Source: Pumilibacter muris
GTDB lineage: Bacteria > Bacillota > Clostridia > Christensenellales > Pumilibacteraceae
Length of the DNA: 64,000 nucleotides
Assembly (NCBI RefSeq): GCF_943193045.1
Contig: NZ_CALPCN010000001.1
Coordinates: forward strand, 124,001 to 188,000
Reading direction: 5' to 3'
Made by a program: the position numbers and the translations under genes. Below the pieces are notes generated by a model. That model did not search any database. It was not told the DNA's origin and worked only from the letters and a program-made list of their open reading frames with translations. This document shows, in pieces, positions 51,388 through 60,616 of the stretch (the first letter of the stretch is position 1; each line of letters begins with the position of its first letter).

Positions 51388-52686
51388 TTGGAAACTTTTC
51401 CTCACGGAATTCATCCCAAAGGAAATAAGGAGCGCTCTGCGAACGCGGCTGTATCTGAATTTTCGACGCCTGAAATAGTTGCCGTTCCGCTTTCGCAACA
51501 TGCGGGAAAGGCTGCGATTGCGGCTGTTTCGAAAGGCGACTACGTTAAAGTCGGGCAAAAGCTCGGCGAGGCGGACGGAGCGATTTCCGCCGCAGTGTTT
51601 TCTTCTGTTTCGGGCGAAGTTACGGCAATAGAAAAACGTCCTACCGCTACGGGGCATTGCGAACACGTTATTATTAAAAACGACGGGAAGTACGACGAAG
51701 AAAAGCTTGCGCCGTTAAAAAATCCCGCTCCGGAACAAATTGTTCGACGCATTGCCGATTGCGGAATAGTGGGAATGGGGGGCGCGGGATTTCCTACTGC
51801 GGTAAAACTTGCCCCGCGCGACAAGGTGGATACTTTAATTATAAACGCGGCGGAGTGCGAGCCTTACCTTACTTGCGATTACCGAATATTAAAAGAATAT
51901 CCACGCGAATTTCTTTTGGGAGCGCGCTATATTGCCGCCGCTTTGGGGCTTGAAAACTTTTTTGTGGGGCTTGAAGCGAACAAAGCCGACGCCGCCGAAC
52001 TGCTCGAAAAAACGGCTTCCGATAACGGTATATCGGCAAAAACAGTGCTATGCCACACAAAATACCCGCAAGGAGCGGAGAAACAGTTAATATATGCGGT
52101 AACAAAACGCAAGGTGCGCGTTGGAAAATTGCCCTCGAACGTAGGCGTTATAGTGTGCAACGTTCATACTGCGCTTTCGGTGTTTTACGCTGTTGAAGAA
52201 GGTGAAAAATCGTATAAACGTATTGTTACAGTTTCGGGCGGCGGAGTGAAAACTCCCGCTAATTTTTGGATTAGAACGGGAACGCCCGTTTCGACGGTGC
52301 TCGACGCGTGCGGCGGAATAGGAGACGACGCCGTAAAGTTGTTGATAGGCGGACCTATGATGGGGTTCGCGCAATCGAACGGCGACATTTCTGTTACAAA
52401 AACTACGAGCGGAATACTTCTTTTAACTGCCGACGAAGTTAACTCGGAACAGTCGGGACCGTGCATAAATTGCGCGAGTTGCGTTAAAGCGTGCCCTATG
52501 AAACTTATGCCCGTATATATAGACGCCTGTATTCTATCGGGTGACGTAAGCGGCGCCGAAAAATACGGCGCCATGAACTGCATAGAGTGCGGTAGTTGTG
52601 CGTTCGTTTGCCCCGCGCGCCGTCCTCTTGTTCAGAGTATGAGGCTTGCTAAGAAAAAAATCAGAGAAAAGGGAGGCAAACGATGA
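51388..52686 (+). CDS. rnfC: Rnf complex subunit RnfC
   Basis: NADH-binding, iron-sulfur peripheral subunit of the sodium/proton-pumping ferredoxin:NAD+ oxidoreductase, 432 residues. It starts at TTG 51388: AAAGGAGG lies 6 nt before and the product opens METFPHGIHP, as RnfC does. An ATG at 51384 is out of frame and stops after 14 codons. Flavin/NADH region GMGGAGFPTAVKL, and two [4Fe-4S] sets CINCASCVKACP and CIECGSCAFVCP. First gene of rnfCDGEAB. Confidence 0.95.
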   Translation: METFPHGIHPKGNKERSANAAVSEFSTPEIVAVPLSQHAGKAAIAAVSKGDYVKVGQKLGEADGAISAAVFSSVSGEVTAIEKRPTATGHCEHVIIKNDGKYDEEKLAPLKNPAPEQIVRRIADCGIVGMGGAGFPTAVKLAPRDKVDTLIINAAECEPYLTCDYRILKEYPREFLLGARYIAAALGLENFFVGLEANKADAAELLEKTASDNGISAKTVLCHTKYPQGAEKQLIYAVTKRKVRVGKLPSNVGVIVCNVHTALSVFYAVEEGEKSYKRIVTVSGGGVKTPANFWIRTGTPVSTVLDACGGIGDDAVKLLIGGPMMGFAQSNGDISVTKTTSGILLLTADEVNSEQSGPCINCASCVKACPMKLMPVYIDACILSGDVSGAEKYGAMNCIECGSCAFVCPARRPLVQSMRLAKKKIREKGGKR

Positions 52687-53837
52687 AAAATCTTACCGTT
52701 TCGGCGTCGCCGCACGTTGTGCAAAAAAACAAGACGACGCGCGGAATAATGCTCGACGTGCTTATAGCTCTTGCGCCCGCGCTCGTTATGGCTGTGTTAT
52801 ATTTCGGCTATCATGTGCTTTTAAACGCGATTGTGTGCATGGGGAGTTGTTTTGCTTTCGAATTGCTGTATACTTTGATTTTGAAAAAGGACTTTTCCAA
52901 AAAGGCGGTTAAATCTTCGTCATGTTGGGATTGTTCGTGCCTTGTAACGGGATTGATTCTTGCTCTTAATTTGCCGCGAGTTATAACGGTTAAATCTTGG
53001 GATTTTAACGTTTATCGTGCTATGCCTAACATAGAAGGTGTGCGCGCGGTGGATTATGTGGCTTTCAGCGGCGATACTTTGATTTTATGCGTTGTTGCAA
53101 GCTTGGTTGCAATCGTTCTAATTAAGATGCTTTTCGGAGGGATAGGCAAGAATTTCGCAAATCCTGCGGCAACCGCCAGAGTGTTTCTGTTTTTGGCGTT
53201 CGGCTTAACATGGGCGAACACTACGGGGCTCGGAAACGTTTTGCCCGCGTCTACGGGCGCAACGTGGCTTAGCGGCGATAAACTTACTAACGCCGACAAT
53301 TTGTTCGTTAATTTGTTTATAGGAAATCGGGGCGCGGCAGCGGCGGGCGAAACTTGCATGATAGCGCTTGCGGTGGGATATTTGTATCTTTCAATCCGCA
53401 AAGTAATCGATTTCAGAATACCTCTTATAATAGTGGGAAGCGCGGCTGTTTTCGCGCTGTTGTTCGACGGGTTGCCTAATAAGCTTTCGGGCGCGCGCCT
53501 TATAAACAACATGGCGGCGCACGTTATGAGCGGCGGGCTTGTGTTCGGTTCTGTTTTTATGGCTACCGATTATTCCACAAGTCCCAACACTTTTTGGGGA
53601 AACGTATTGTTCGGCGTGGGAATAGCTCTTTTCACAATGCTTATACGCGTGTTCGGCGGCTATCCCGAAGGCATGAGTTTCGCTATTTTAATTATGAACG
53701 CCGCTGTGCCGCTTATAGACAAATTTATTTACCCTCGTCCTTTCGGATATTTTAAAAAGCCTAAGGAAAAGCCGCTGAAAACTCCCGACAGTCCTCTTCC
53801 TTATAACGAGACCGAAAAAGGAGGAATCAAAGCATGA
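52683..53837 (+). CDS. rnfD: Rnf complex subunit RnfD
   Basis: A 384-residue integral membrane subunit related to NqrB. It carries covalent FMN; the attachment motif STGAT puts the flavin on T194. About nine to ten hydrophobic segments. It overlaps rnfC by ATGA. Confidence 0.94.
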   Translation: MKNLTVSASPHVVQKNKTTRGIMLDVLIALAPALVMAVLYFGYHVLLNAIVCMGSCFAFELLYTLILKKDFSKKAVKSSSCWDCSCLVTGLILALNLPRVITVKSWDFNVYRAMPNIEGVRAVDYVAFSGDTLILCVVASLVAIVLIKMLFGGIGKNFANPAATARVFLFLAFGLTWANTTGLGNVLPASTGATWLSGDKLTNADNLFVNLFIGNRGAAAAGETCMIALAVGYLYLSIRKVIDFRIPLIIVGSAAVFALLFDGLPNKLSGARLINNMAAHVMSGGLVFGSVFMATDYSTSPNTFWGNVLFGVGIALFTMLIRVFGGYPEGMSFAILIMNAAVPLIDKFIYPRPFGYFKKPKEKPLKTPDSPLPYNETEKGGIKA

Positions 53838-55030
53838 GCGACGTAGTTGCGCAGAAAAAAACGGAATCGGAGCACGAAGCCGAAAAGATGATGAACGATA
53901 CGACGCGAGAATTGCGCGGCGATAAAAAGTCTTTCGTGCCGTCGGGCGGAAATGGCAAAACTATGAACAATACGCTCAAATGCGTTATTGTGCTCGCGCT
54001 TATAGCGCTTGTATGCGTTTCTTTGCTTGCGTTTGCAAATAAGTTTATGAAAGTTGAAATTACTCTCGATAAAGCCACAAGCTCGCTTATAAACAAAATT
54101 GCGCCTACGGGAGTAGACGACGATGCGGCGTTCGGAGAAAGGCATATACAGTTGGTCGATTTGAGCAAGGGCGGTTATGCCGTTTCCGACCTTGACGCCT
54201 ATAATAAAACATACGGAACTTCCACTCAAAAGGTGCGAGCGTTATATACGAGCAAAAATGTGAACACCGGTAAAGTTACGCTTGTGGTTGAAGCCGAAGG
54301 AAAAGGGCATGTAGACGCAATCGTGCTGTTGATAGCCTACGACGACGACAATAAAATTTCAGGCGTGGCGGTAAAGTCGCAGGCGGAAAGTTATTGGGAT
54401 AAACTCGAGGGTAGACAGGATGTTTTCGATGCGTTTATAGGAATGTCGGGCAACATAACTCATTCGCAAATAGCTACGTCTACGGGCGCTACCAACTCTT
54501 TGCGCGGTATGGCGGACGCCGCAAGCATTGCAAACGGATTTGTTGCGCGGGCAAGGGGCGAGAGTTCTTCGGCTCCTACCGAAGAAACTGACGAAGCTAA
54601 GCTGTCGCAGTTGCGTAAGGTGTCGGACGCAAGCAAATTTACTCGCTATACGGTGGGCACCGCCACAGTAGCCAACGTTTTCAAGGGCGACAACGGCGAC
54701 GTTGTTGTGGAAGCGCGCGGCGACGGCGGCTCTTACGGAAAAGTAACTTTATTGGTTAGAGTGGCGGGCGGCAAAGTTGAAAAGGTTGCCAGAGTGCCCG
54801 GAACGGACTCGTTCGACCCGACCGACAATAACGATTCGTCGGTGTTTAGAAACGACGCCGTGTTAAACGAAATATTCGTTGGAAAAACTCTTCAAGAAGT
54901 TTCGGGCTTACCTGAGAACGGACTTGCGGGCACTACGGGTGTTACGGAATCGGGAAGAGGGCTTATAAGCGCGGTGAAAAACGCTCTCGAATATGCCGCG
55001 AGTTTTAATTCCGAAGAAAAGGGAGAATAG
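53834..55030 (+). CDS. rnfG: Rnf complex subunit RnfG with a duplicated FMN-binding domain
   Basis: A 398-residue subunit, about twice the usual 190-220. One N-terminal membrane helix (about 48-70) leads to two extracytoplasmic FMN_bind domains (about 75-232 and 245-395). Each has an FMN-attachment motif: STGAT with T220, and TTGVT with T371. The second domain ends ESGRGLISAVKNALEYA like a standard RnfG. It overlaps rnfD by ATGA. The first domain appears to be an inserted duplicate that adds a possible extra flavin. Confidence 0.88.
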   Translation: MSDVVAQKKTESEHEAEKMMNDTTRELRGDKKSFVPSGGNGKTMNNTLKCVIVLALIALVCVSLLAFANKFMKVEITLDKATSSLINKIAPTGVDDDAAFGERHIQLVDLSKGGYAVSDLDAYNKTYGTSTQKVRALYTSKNVNTGKVTLVVEAEGKGHVDAIVLLIAYDDDNKISGVAVKSQAESYWDKLEGRQDVFDAFIGMSGNITHSQIATSTGATNSLRGMADAASIANGFVARARGESSSAPTEETDEAKLSQLRKVSDASKFTRYTVGTATVANVFKGDNGDVVVEARGDGGSYGKVTLLVRVAGGKVEKVARVPGTDSFDPTDNNDSSVFRNDAVLNEIFVGKTLQEVSGLPENGLAGTTGVTESGRGLISAVKNALEYAASFNSEEKGE

Positions 55031-55036
55031 CGCGAA

Positions 55037-55642
55037 ATGGATATGAAAAAATTTAAAGAAACCGCGCTCGGGGGAGTGCTGAATAATCCCGTGTTCGTTT
55101 TGGTGCTCGGAATGTGCCCAACCATAGGAATGTCTACCAACGTAACGAACGCGCTCGGGCTCGGGCTTGCAACTGCGTTCGTGCTTGTGTTCTCAAACGT
55201 GTTCATATCGCTTCTTAGGCGGGTAATTCCCGATAAGGTGCGGTTGCCGTCGTATATCATAATAATAGCAACGTTTGTGACGCTCGTTAAAATGTTTTTG
55301 GAAAAGTTTTTGCCGTCGCTTAACGCGTCAATCGGAAGATTTATTCCTTTGATTGTGGTAAACTGTATTATTTTAGGGCGTGCGGAAGCTTTTGCGAGTA
55401 AAAACGGAGTAGGATATTCCGCGCTCGACGGTTTGAGTATGGGGCTTGGTTTCACTTGTTCGCTCGTTATTTTGGGCGGCGTGCGTATGCTTTTGATAGC
55501 GGCGGGCTTCGAAGTGTTTAAGACGGCTGCGGGCGGATTTATAACTCTCGGTTTGTTGATGGCTCTTTTCAACTACTTGCTTGGAATTTACCGTAACGCC
55601 GCGAAATCGAAATTGCTGTTTAACGGAGGAAATATGCTATGA
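55037..55642 (+). CDS. rnfE: Rnf complex subunit RnfE
   Basis: A 201-residue integral membrane subunit with six hydrophobic segments, related to NqrD. Typical NPVFVLVLGMCPTIGMST and VNCIILGRAEAFA segments, the latter with the Cys that helps hold the intramembrane iron centre between RnfA and RnfE. Confidence 0.95.
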   Translation: MDMKKFKETALGGVLNNPVFVLVLGMCPTIGMSTNVTNALGLGLATAFVLVFSNVFISLLRRVIPDKVRLPSYIIIIATFVTLVKMFLEKFLPSLNASIGRFIPLIVVNCIILGRAEAFASKNGVGYSALDGLSMGLGFTCSLVILGGVRMLLIAAGFEVFKTAAGGFITLGLLMALFNYLLGIYRNAAKSKLLFNGGNML

Positions 55643-56220
55643 GTGTGGCAAGCATAATAACGATAGTTGTGTCGGCTATTCTCACCGATAACATAGTGCT
55701 AAGCAAAACGCTTGGAATATGCCCGTTGCTCGGCACGAGTAAAAAGACAGATTCCGCCGTAGGCATGGGGCTTGCGGTAACCTTCGTTATAACCGTTTCG
55801 AGTATCGTTTGTTACGGGCTTTTCAAGTTGCTCGACTTTTGGAATATCACATACCTGCAAACAATCGTTTTTATTCTTGTTATAGCGTCGCTTGTGCAGT
55901 TGTTGGATATTGTGTTAAAACGGTTCAGCCCCACACTGTATAATTCGCTCGGAATTTATCTTGCGTTGATTACAACGAATTGCACTGTGCTCGGTTCCGC
56001 CAACATGGTTATAGATTACGGCTATAATCTTTTGGAGACGTTTGTTTTCGGATTTTTCACGGGAATAGGCTTTACTATGGTGCTTATTCTAATGTCGGGC
56101 ATTCGTGAAAAACTTAACCGCACGCATATTCCGAAGCCTTTCGCGGGTTTTCCCATTGCGCTGATTATTGCGGGAATTTTGGCTATGGCGTTCGGCGGTT
56201 TTACCGGATTTTCGTTTTAA
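55639..56220 (+). CDS. rnfA: Rnf complex subunit RnfA
   Basis: A 193-residue membrane subunit related to NqrE. Segments DNIVLSKTLGICPLLGTS and TTNCTVLGSA contain the conserved Cys residues for the intramembrane iron centre shared with RnfE. It overlaps rnfE by ATGA. Confidence 0.95.
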   Translation: MSVASIITIVVSAILTDNIVLSKTLGICPLLGTSKKTDSAVGMGLAVTFVITVSSIVCYGLFKLLDFWNITYLQTIVFILVIASLVQLLDIVLKRFSPTLYNSLGIYLALITTNCTVLGSANMVIDYGYNLLETFVFGFFTGIGFTMVLILMSGIREKLNRTHIPKPFAGFPIALIIAGILAMAFGGFTGFSF

Positions 56221-56280
56221 CGTTTAAAGAAACTTTCGAAAGAACTTTCCGCTATAATTGCGGTAAAACAGGGAGTTAGT

Positions 56281-57120
56281 ATGGAATTTTTTATGACGTA
56301 TATTTTGCCTGTGCTCGTTGTGGGCGTGCTTGCGGCGGTGTTTGCGTTTTGTCTCAGCTTTTTGGGAGAAAAACTTGCTATAGACAGAGACGCTCGAATA
56401 GACGAAATAGAGCGAAATCTTGCGGGTGCGAATTGCGGCGGTTGCGGCTATCCGGGTTGCGCGGCGTTTGCCGAAGCCCTTTTTAAAGGAGAGGCAAAAC
56501 CCGACAGATGCAATCCTACGAGCGCGGTAAACAAAGCCAATATTGCCAAAATTTTGGGCATGAGCGAGGAAAAGAGCCGCGAAACGGTGGCTGTTGTTCA
56601 TTGCATAGGCGGAAACAAATGCAGGAACAAATACGATTATCAAGGATACGGCGATTGCGAATCGGCTCAACTCATAGCCGACGGCAACAAAGCTTGCGAA
56701 GTGGGTTGCATGGGGCTGGGGAGTTGCAGCGAGAGTTGCAAATTCGACGCGATTTCGGTTGATAGGGATTTGGGGTTTGCAATAGTAGACAGTCCTAAAT
56801 GCACGAGTTGCGGCGCTTGCGTTGCCGTTTGCCCCAAGAAGATTATAGGCCGCATTCCCAAAGACGCGAAAGTTTATGTTGCGTGTTCAAACACTCACAG
56901 AGGAAAAGAAGTGAGTTCGGTTTGCGAACGCGGTTGCATAGGCTGCGGATTATGCGCCAAAAATTGTCCTACGGGAGCGATAGAACTTTCCAACAATCTT
57001 GCGGCTATCGATTACGATAAGTGTATAGGCTGCGAAAAATGCAAAGAAGTTTGTCCCCGAAAGTGCATTTTGCCGTTCGATATGTACGACAATGCGGCAA
57101 AAAGATTGAAAAACAAGTAA
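56281..57120 (+). CDS. rnfB: Rnf complex subunit RnfB
   Basis: The ferredoxin-accepting subunit, 279 residues. N-terminal membrane helix (about 6-30), the RnfB-specific four-Cys motif NCGGCGYPGCAAFAEALF, then four ferredoxin-like Cys groups, including CTSCGACVAVCP, CIGCGLCAKNCP and CIGCEKCKEVCP. The 60-bp gap after rnfA has a good ribosome site (GGGAG). Confidence 0.95.
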   Translation: MEFFMTYILPVLVVGVLAAVFAFCLSFLGEKLAIDRDARIDEIERNLAGANCGGCGYPGCAAFAEALFKGEAKPDRCNPTSAVNKANIAKILGMSEEKSRETVAVVHCIGGNKCRNKYDYQGYGDCESAQLIADGNKACEVGCMGLGSCSESCKFDAISVDRDLGFAIVDSPKCTSCGACVAVCPKKIIGRIPKDAKVYVACSNTHRGKEVSSVCERGCIGCGLCAKNCPTGAIELSNNLAAIDYDKCIGCEKCKEVCPRKCILPFDMYDNAAKRLKNK

Positions 57121-57142
57121 ATTACGGTTAAAAATCTGTTAA

Positions 57143-57195
57143 AATGCCGATAATAACAGCATGAAAATTCGTGTGTTAAAAAAATTATCGGCATT
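57143..57195. promoter_or_regulatory. 12-bp inverted repeat enclosing the start codon of the 57161 gene
   Basis: AATGCCGATAAT (57143-57154) and ATTATCGGCATT (57184-57195) are perfect complements. The ATG (57161) lies in the 29-nt loop. There is no ribosome site. GATAAT (57149-57154), 6 nt before the ATG, could be a -10 box, though the -35 region is poor. It may be an operator or an mRNA hairpin. Confidence 0.55.
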
Positions 57196-57994
57196 ACTTG
57201 CGGCGCTTTTGGCGCTTACGCTTACTTTTTTCGCCGTAACCGGTTGCAGTGAAAAAAGCGACATGAAAAAGAACGCGTCGGGAACTGCGATAGCGCTCGG
57301 GCACGGCAACTGCGTAACCGAAGCCACCGTTATAACCGACGGCTTCGGAAGAGTTAAAAGAGTGCTTTTCGACGACATATTCCCCGCGAGCAACGTATAC
57401 AATAACACGGCGCTCGGAACCGACGCTGAAATCGTTAGCGTGAGCGGCAAAGATTATTACAAATATTTGCGTATCGGCGACAAATATTTTTCGGTGGGCG
57501 AAAACGGAATATATTCCGAAATAGGCGCTACGGGTGGTATAACCGACCTTATGAACTACTACAAGACGCCCGCAGGCGTTCGTTGGTATTACGAAAGCTT
57601 TCTTTCGGGCAACCTTTATATTTGCAAAGAGTCGGAAGAGGGCAAAGCTGTGGGCGACGTGAAACTTGCCGACAAATACAAGTTTAACACGCAATACGGC
57701 TCTATGCGCAAACGTTATTCTCGCTATTGGAGCACGCAGGGCAGCGATTTAGGTCAGGTTAGCGGACTCGGATTTGTAGGCAATATGGATATGCTTGAAA
57801 ATTATTTGCTCGAATACGGTTTCGACGCAATCGGCTCGGAAAACGCAATCGCGCTTCCAAAGTCGGAGAACAATTCAAGCAATCGTAACGTTATAGGCGG
57901 AGTAACCACAGGAGCCACATTGAGCAAAGACACCGCCATATATTTGAATACGGCGAAAGAAGCATACAATAAGGCGATGGAAGCCGCAAAGTAA
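57161..57994 (+). CDS. FMN-binding-motif lipoprotein linked to the rnf operon
   Basis: A 277-residue lipoprotein, lipobox VTGC. The body is not fully recognised, but near the C-terminus GGVTTGATLS followed by a helix ending YNKAMEAAK matches the end of FMN_bind domains, with T253 as the likely covalent flavin site (added by ApbE, not in this window). Placement 40 bp after rnfB suggests that it passes electrons from Rnf at the outer face of the membrane. The start lacks a ribosome site. Electron transfer is inference. Confidence 0.68.
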   Translation: MKIRVLKKLSALLAALLALTLTFFAVTGCSEKSDMKKNASGTAIALGHGNCVTEATVITDGFGRVKRVLFDDIFPASNVYNNTALGTDAEIVSVSGKDYYKYLRIGDKYFSVGENGIYSEIGATGGITDLMNYYKTPAGVRWYYESFLSGNLYICKESEEGKAVGDVKLADKYKFNTQYGSMRKRYSRYWSTQGSDLGQVSGLGFVGNMDMLENYLLEYGFDAIGSENAIALPKSENNSSNRNVIGGVTTGATLSKDTAIYLNTAKEAYNKAMEAAK

Positions 57995-58009
57995 ATTTTA
58001 AAATAAGCG

Positions 58010-58048
58010 AAGAGCGAGCGTCGGGAGTTTTTCTCGGCGTTCTTTTTT
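58010..58048 (+). terminator. Probable terminator after the rnf region
   Basis: AAGAGCG (58010-58016) pairs with CGTTCTT (58038-58044), an inner GAG/CTC pair closes a loop of T, and six T follow. The stem is imperfect. Confidence 0.5.
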
Positions 58049-58069
58049 ATTGCGTTTTAAAGCGAAAAC

Positions 58070-58098
58070 TTGACACTTTGGCGGCTGTGGTATATAAT
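58070..58098 (+). promoter_or_regulatory. Consensus promoter of the 58110 operon
   Basis: TTGACA (58070-58075), 17-bp spacer, TATAAT (58093-58098): a perfect sigma-A match. The ATG at 58128 follows about 30 nt later with GGAGG before it. Confidence 0.85.
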
Positions 58099-58127
58099 AA
58101 ATACGGAATTTGTCGGAGGTGTGCGCA

Positions 58128-59228
58128 ATGTCCGAAAGTGAGGAAAATCGAATTGTTGTAGAAAACGAGTGGCATAGAATATCAAAAACCGTTAAATGGG
58201 ATGAAGAATGTTTTTCCGATTTCGTTCGTCGTTTTGCGTTTGCTTCCGAGACGGTTTTTGCGCAATACGGGAGCAATTTTGCTTTTACTTGCGGAAAAAA
58301 ATTCGAATTTGAAAATGTAGAGTTAAGTTCTTTGAATTTTGTTGTTCCGAACGAAATAGAGAATTATTCACATATAGCAACTGCGGCGGCTTCGCGCAAA
58401 TTTTTTGCGGGTAAATCGAAGCTTGACGATTGTTACGACGCCGTTGCTATCGCTAAAAAATCGGCACAGTTTGCCGAAGCGCGAAAAACACTTTCGGATA
58501 CGCTATTTGAGGAAAAAAGAAAAGAATTTTTATCTCTGCGGCTTGAAGAGGAGCAAAAAGCTGCACATATAGCCGAAGAAGCCGCGAAAAAGCAAACAGA
58601 AGAGGAGCAAGCGGCTATGCTTGCTTTTAATTGCGAGCGAGATAAAAAGAATAGACGGGTAGAGCCCATTGTAACCTTTTGCATACTTGCCGTTTTCGCC
58701 GCAATATTTATTACTTCGTGCAGTTTGTTTTTTATTTGTAAACGCACTTCATATTGTGTCTTTTTTATTATAAGCAGTATTCTTATGTTTTTGGATTTGA
58801 TGTATACAGGGGGAGTATTTCTTTTAAGAGCGAACTGTAAGTATACCGTAGATTCCGTCGGAGTAATTATTAACGGTTACGGTGATGCAAGTCAGTTAAC
58901 TTCTTCGGAGAAAAAGACAAATAAAAAAGAATTGACTATTCCAAATATATGGTATGAAAACATTGTGTATGCGTTGGGCGAAAACGCCTTAAAAAATTCT
59001 TTATACACAAAAGTTACGGTGGGAACCAACGTGCGAATAATAGCCGAAAACGCTTTGTCGGATTGTTCGCAGTTAAAGTGTGTTGTGTTGCCTAAAAGCG
59101 TGCAAAAAATAGGACTCGGCGCTTTTGCGAATTCTCCCGCCGTGCTCGAATATCAAGGCTCGCGCGAAGAGTGGGAGAAAATAGAAAAAGACAAGTCGGC
59201 GAATTTTAACGTTCGCTTTTGCGGCTGA
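58128..59228 (+). CDS. Membrane protein with coiled coil and C-terminal BspA-type leucine-rich repeats
   Basis: The frame opens at TTG 58110, but GGAGG (58116-58120) points to ATG 58128 (MSESEENR), giving 366 residues. A soluble N-terminus (about 1-120) and a charged coiled coil (about 120-180) are followed by two hydrophobic segments (about 187-210 and 215-240). Then come two or three BspA-type LRR units (LGENALKN, IIAENALSDCSQLKCVVLP, IGLGAFANS) and a final REEWEKI segment typical of this repeat class. Function unknown; adhesion or protein contact is plausible. Confidence 0.68.
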   Translation: MSESEENRIVVENEWHRISKTVKWDEECFSDFVRRFAFASETVFAQYGSNFAFTCGKKFEFENVELSSLNFVVPNEIENYSHIATAAASRKFFAGKSKLDDCYDAVAIAKKSAQFAEARKTLSDTLFEEKRKEFLSLRLEEEQKAAHIAEEAAKKQTEEEQAAMLAFNCERDKKNRRVEPIVTFCILAVFAAIFITSCSLFFICKRTSYCVFFIISSILMFLDLMYTGGVFLLRANCKYTVDSVGVIINGYGDASQLTSSEKKTNKKELTIPNIWYENIVYALGENALKNSLYTKVTVGTNVRIIAENALSDCSQLKCVVLPKSVQKIGLGAFANSPAVLEYQGSREEWEKIEKDKSANFNVRFCG

Positions 59229-59263
59229 CATCGATAAAATCAGAAAAAGGATTCGTGCATAAA

Positions 59264-60601
59264 ATGATTAAAGACATGACTACGGGGAATCCGGCAAAAG
59301 TAATTCTCGCGTTTTCGTTACCAATGCTGCTAAGTATGGCTTTTCAACAGCTCTATAATATTGCCGACAGCGTTATAGCCGGCAGGTTTGTGGGAAAAGA
59401 CGCTTTGGCGGCAATAGGCTCTTCATTTCCCGTAACAATGCTCTTTCTTGCCGTAGCTATGGGTGCGAGCGTCGGGAGTTCGGTTGTTATATCCCAACTT
59501 TTCGGCGTTAAAAAGCTTGCGAAAATGAAGTCGGCAATATGGACGAGTATTATTGCCATAATGGCGCTTGCTGCGCTTTTAACGGTTGTAGGGCTTATTA
59601 TTTGCAAACCCATTATAAAATTGTTGCAAACGCCTACCGAAATTTTTTCGTCTGCAAACACATATTTATACATATATATTGCGGGTTTACCGTTTTTGTT
59701 TTTATATAATGCGGCTACGGCTATATTCACCGGGTTGGGAGACAGCAGAACGCCGTTATATTTTTTGATATTTTCTTCGGTTTTCAATATTGCGCTCGAC
59801 ATAGTTTTTGTAACTGCGGTAAAAATGGGCGTTTCGGGAGTGGCGTGGGCGACGTTTATTGCGCAGGGTATAAGCGGAGTGCTCGCTATGGGGACTTTGT
59901 TTATTAGAATCGCAAAAATCAAAAACGACGAAAAATATAAGAAATTCGATTTTTCGCTTTTAAAAAATATTGCGAGCGTCGCGGTGCCGAGCATATTGCA
60001 ACAATCGTTTATATCGGTAGGGCAGCTTTGCGTGCAAGGGCTTATAAATTCTTTCGGAACCGAAACGATAGCGGGTTACAGCGCCGCCATTAAGGTGAAT
60101 ATTTTTTGCGTCGCCATATTTAATACAATGTCTAACGCGTTAAGTTCGTATACGGCGCAAAATACGGGCGCGGGCAATTATGAGCGCGTTAAAAAAGGCT
60201 ATCCCGCCGCCATAGCCATTATAATGGTGCTTGCGGTTGTGTTCGCGGCGGTTCTCGTGTTTCTCGGAAAATATCTTGTGGCGTTTTTTACCGACGGCAA
60301 AGACGACGCAAACGTAATAAATTTAGGCAAGCGATTTTTATGGTTTGTGGCGGCGGGTTATCCCGTTGTGGCATATAAGGTTATAACCGACGGACTTTTG
60401 CGCGGTTCGGGATTTATGTCGGCGTTTATGATTTCCACTTTTACCGACCTTGTTATTCGCGTGGTTGTGTCGTTCGCGTTCGCTCCGCTTTTGGGCTTTA
60501 CTGCGGTTTGCTTGTCTTTTCCCGTAGGGTGGGTTCTCGGCGCTATCGTTAGCATGGGATTTTATTTGTCGGGAAAATGGAAGAATAAAGTTAAGGTATA
60601 A
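59264..60601 (+). CDS. MATE-family efflux transporter
   Basis: A 445-residue transporter with about twelve hydrophobic segments in two matching halves. The opening MIKDMTTGNPAKVILAFSLP and the FQQLYNIADSVIAG segment are typical of clostridial NorM/DinF-like MATE proteins. ATG 59264 is chosen by this conserved opening; GTG 59255, closer to AAAAAGG, is an alternative. Substrate unknown. Confidence 0.92.
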   Translation: MIKDMTTGNPAKVILAFSLPMLLSMAFQQLYNIADSVIAGRFVGKDALAAIGSSFPVTMLFLAVAMGASVGSSVVISQLFGVKKLAKMKSAIWTSIIAIMALAALLTVVGLIICKPIIKLLQTPTEIFSSANTYLYIYIAGLPFLFLYNAATAIFTGLGDSRTPLYFLIFSSVFNIALDIVFVTAVKMGVSGVAWATFIAQGISGVLAMGTLFIRIAKIKNDEKYKKFDFSLLKNIASVAVPSILQQSFISVGQLCVQGLINSFGTETIAGYSAAIKVNIFCVAIFNTMSNALSSYTAQNTGAGNYERVKKGYPAAIAIIMVLAVVFAAVLVFLGKYLVAFFTDGKDDANVINLGKRFLWFVAAGYPVVAYKVITDGLLRGSGFMSAFMISTFTDLVIRVVVSFAFAPLLGFTAVCLSFPVGWVLGAIVSMGFYLSGKWKNKVKV

Positions 60602-60616
60602 TTTAAGTAGTAAGTA

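Noticed and set aside
51384-51428. ATG at 51384 as the start of rnfC
   Set aside because: It is out of frame and stops after 14 codons; TTG 51388 gives the conserved RnfC N-terminus.
57121-57145. A TTACGG / TAAAAT promoter pair before the 57161 gene
   Set aside because: The spacer would be only 12 bp, too short for a sigma-A promoter.
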